A stretch of DNA of 43,090 bases from NCBI GenBank assembly GCA_964555675.1, contig CAZKTU010000030.1, positions 1 to 43,090 on the forward strand. The letters run 5' to 3'. The notes beneath the pieces were generated by a model that did not search any database, was not told where the DNA came from, and worked only from the letters and a program-made list of their open reading frames with translations. Shown one piece after another: positions 43,051 to 43,090 of the stretch (the stretch's first letter is position 1; each line of letters starts with the position of its first letter). The position numbers were made by a program, and so were the translations under genes. The stretch is from CAIWXH01 sp964555675. Its GTDB lineage: Bacteria > Chloroflexota > Chloroflexia > Chloroflexales > Chloroflexaceae.

Positions 43051-43090
43051 TCCTCTGTCCGAGTTACTCTGTGGGGTTGGGCGCACACAT

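Overview
The window is one high-GC bacterial contig piece with two runs of 100 N (30184-30283 and 40795-40894), so it comes from a draft scaffold. The best guess for the source is a Chloroflexota bacterium, probably class Chloroflexia. The reasons are the complex I gene order nuoA-B-C-D-I-H-J-K-L-M-M-N with nuoI after nuoD and two nuoM genes, a type B sdhC-A-B operon with a single fused cytochrome b, an FhaA/FhaB-like pair, and very GC-rich third codon positions. This placement is inference from gene content, not from a marker-gene tree.

Layout. 69-2191: two-component regulator and sensor kinase. 2332-4721: moeA and aroB. 4820-9503: a MoxR-type AAA ATPase, a small basic protein and a 1120-residue membrane protein that looks like a degenerate ECF sigma factor fused to a zinc anti-sigma domain and a long outer region. 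9609-12410: small membrane protein, a fused MoaD-MoaE, Fpg/MutM, and a receiver protein with a kinase-type histidine helix. 12416-15298 (minus): HD-domain phosphohydrolase and Tex. 15372-17280: YhhN membrane protein and a GT4 glycosyltransferase. 17309-20876 (minus): succinate dehydrogenase sdhCAB. 21197-22813 (minus): a AAA ATPase of unknown role. 23146-26022: an unknown 120-residue protein, tsaE, tsaB and two FHA proteins. 26227-40174: a 13-gene complex I operon. 40175-40956: repeat-rich DNA without genes. 40957-43050: trxB (minus) and a divergent creatininase-family amidohydrolase.

How the genes work together. The two respiratory operons, SdhCAB and Nuo, feed electrons to menaquinone or ubiquinone; Nuo should also move ions. 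The NADH-oxidising module NuoEFG is not in the window. MoeA and MoaD-MoaE serve molybdenum cofactor synthesis. TsaE and TsaB serve the t6A tRNA modification. The remaining genes are housekeeping or signalling.

Most interesting points. The second NuoM has Leu where the TM7 pumping Lys should be, and NuoL has an insertion of roughly 25-28 residues in its lateral-helix region. Together with the doubled NuoM this suggests an enlarged '2M'-like complex I with a non-canonical extra subunit. The sigma/anti-sigma fusion is unusual. The NuoI tail carries tandem Ala/Lys repeats that broke the assembly. Several genes (tex, the YhhN gene, tsaE) have a -10 box 7-8 nt before the start codon and look leaderless.
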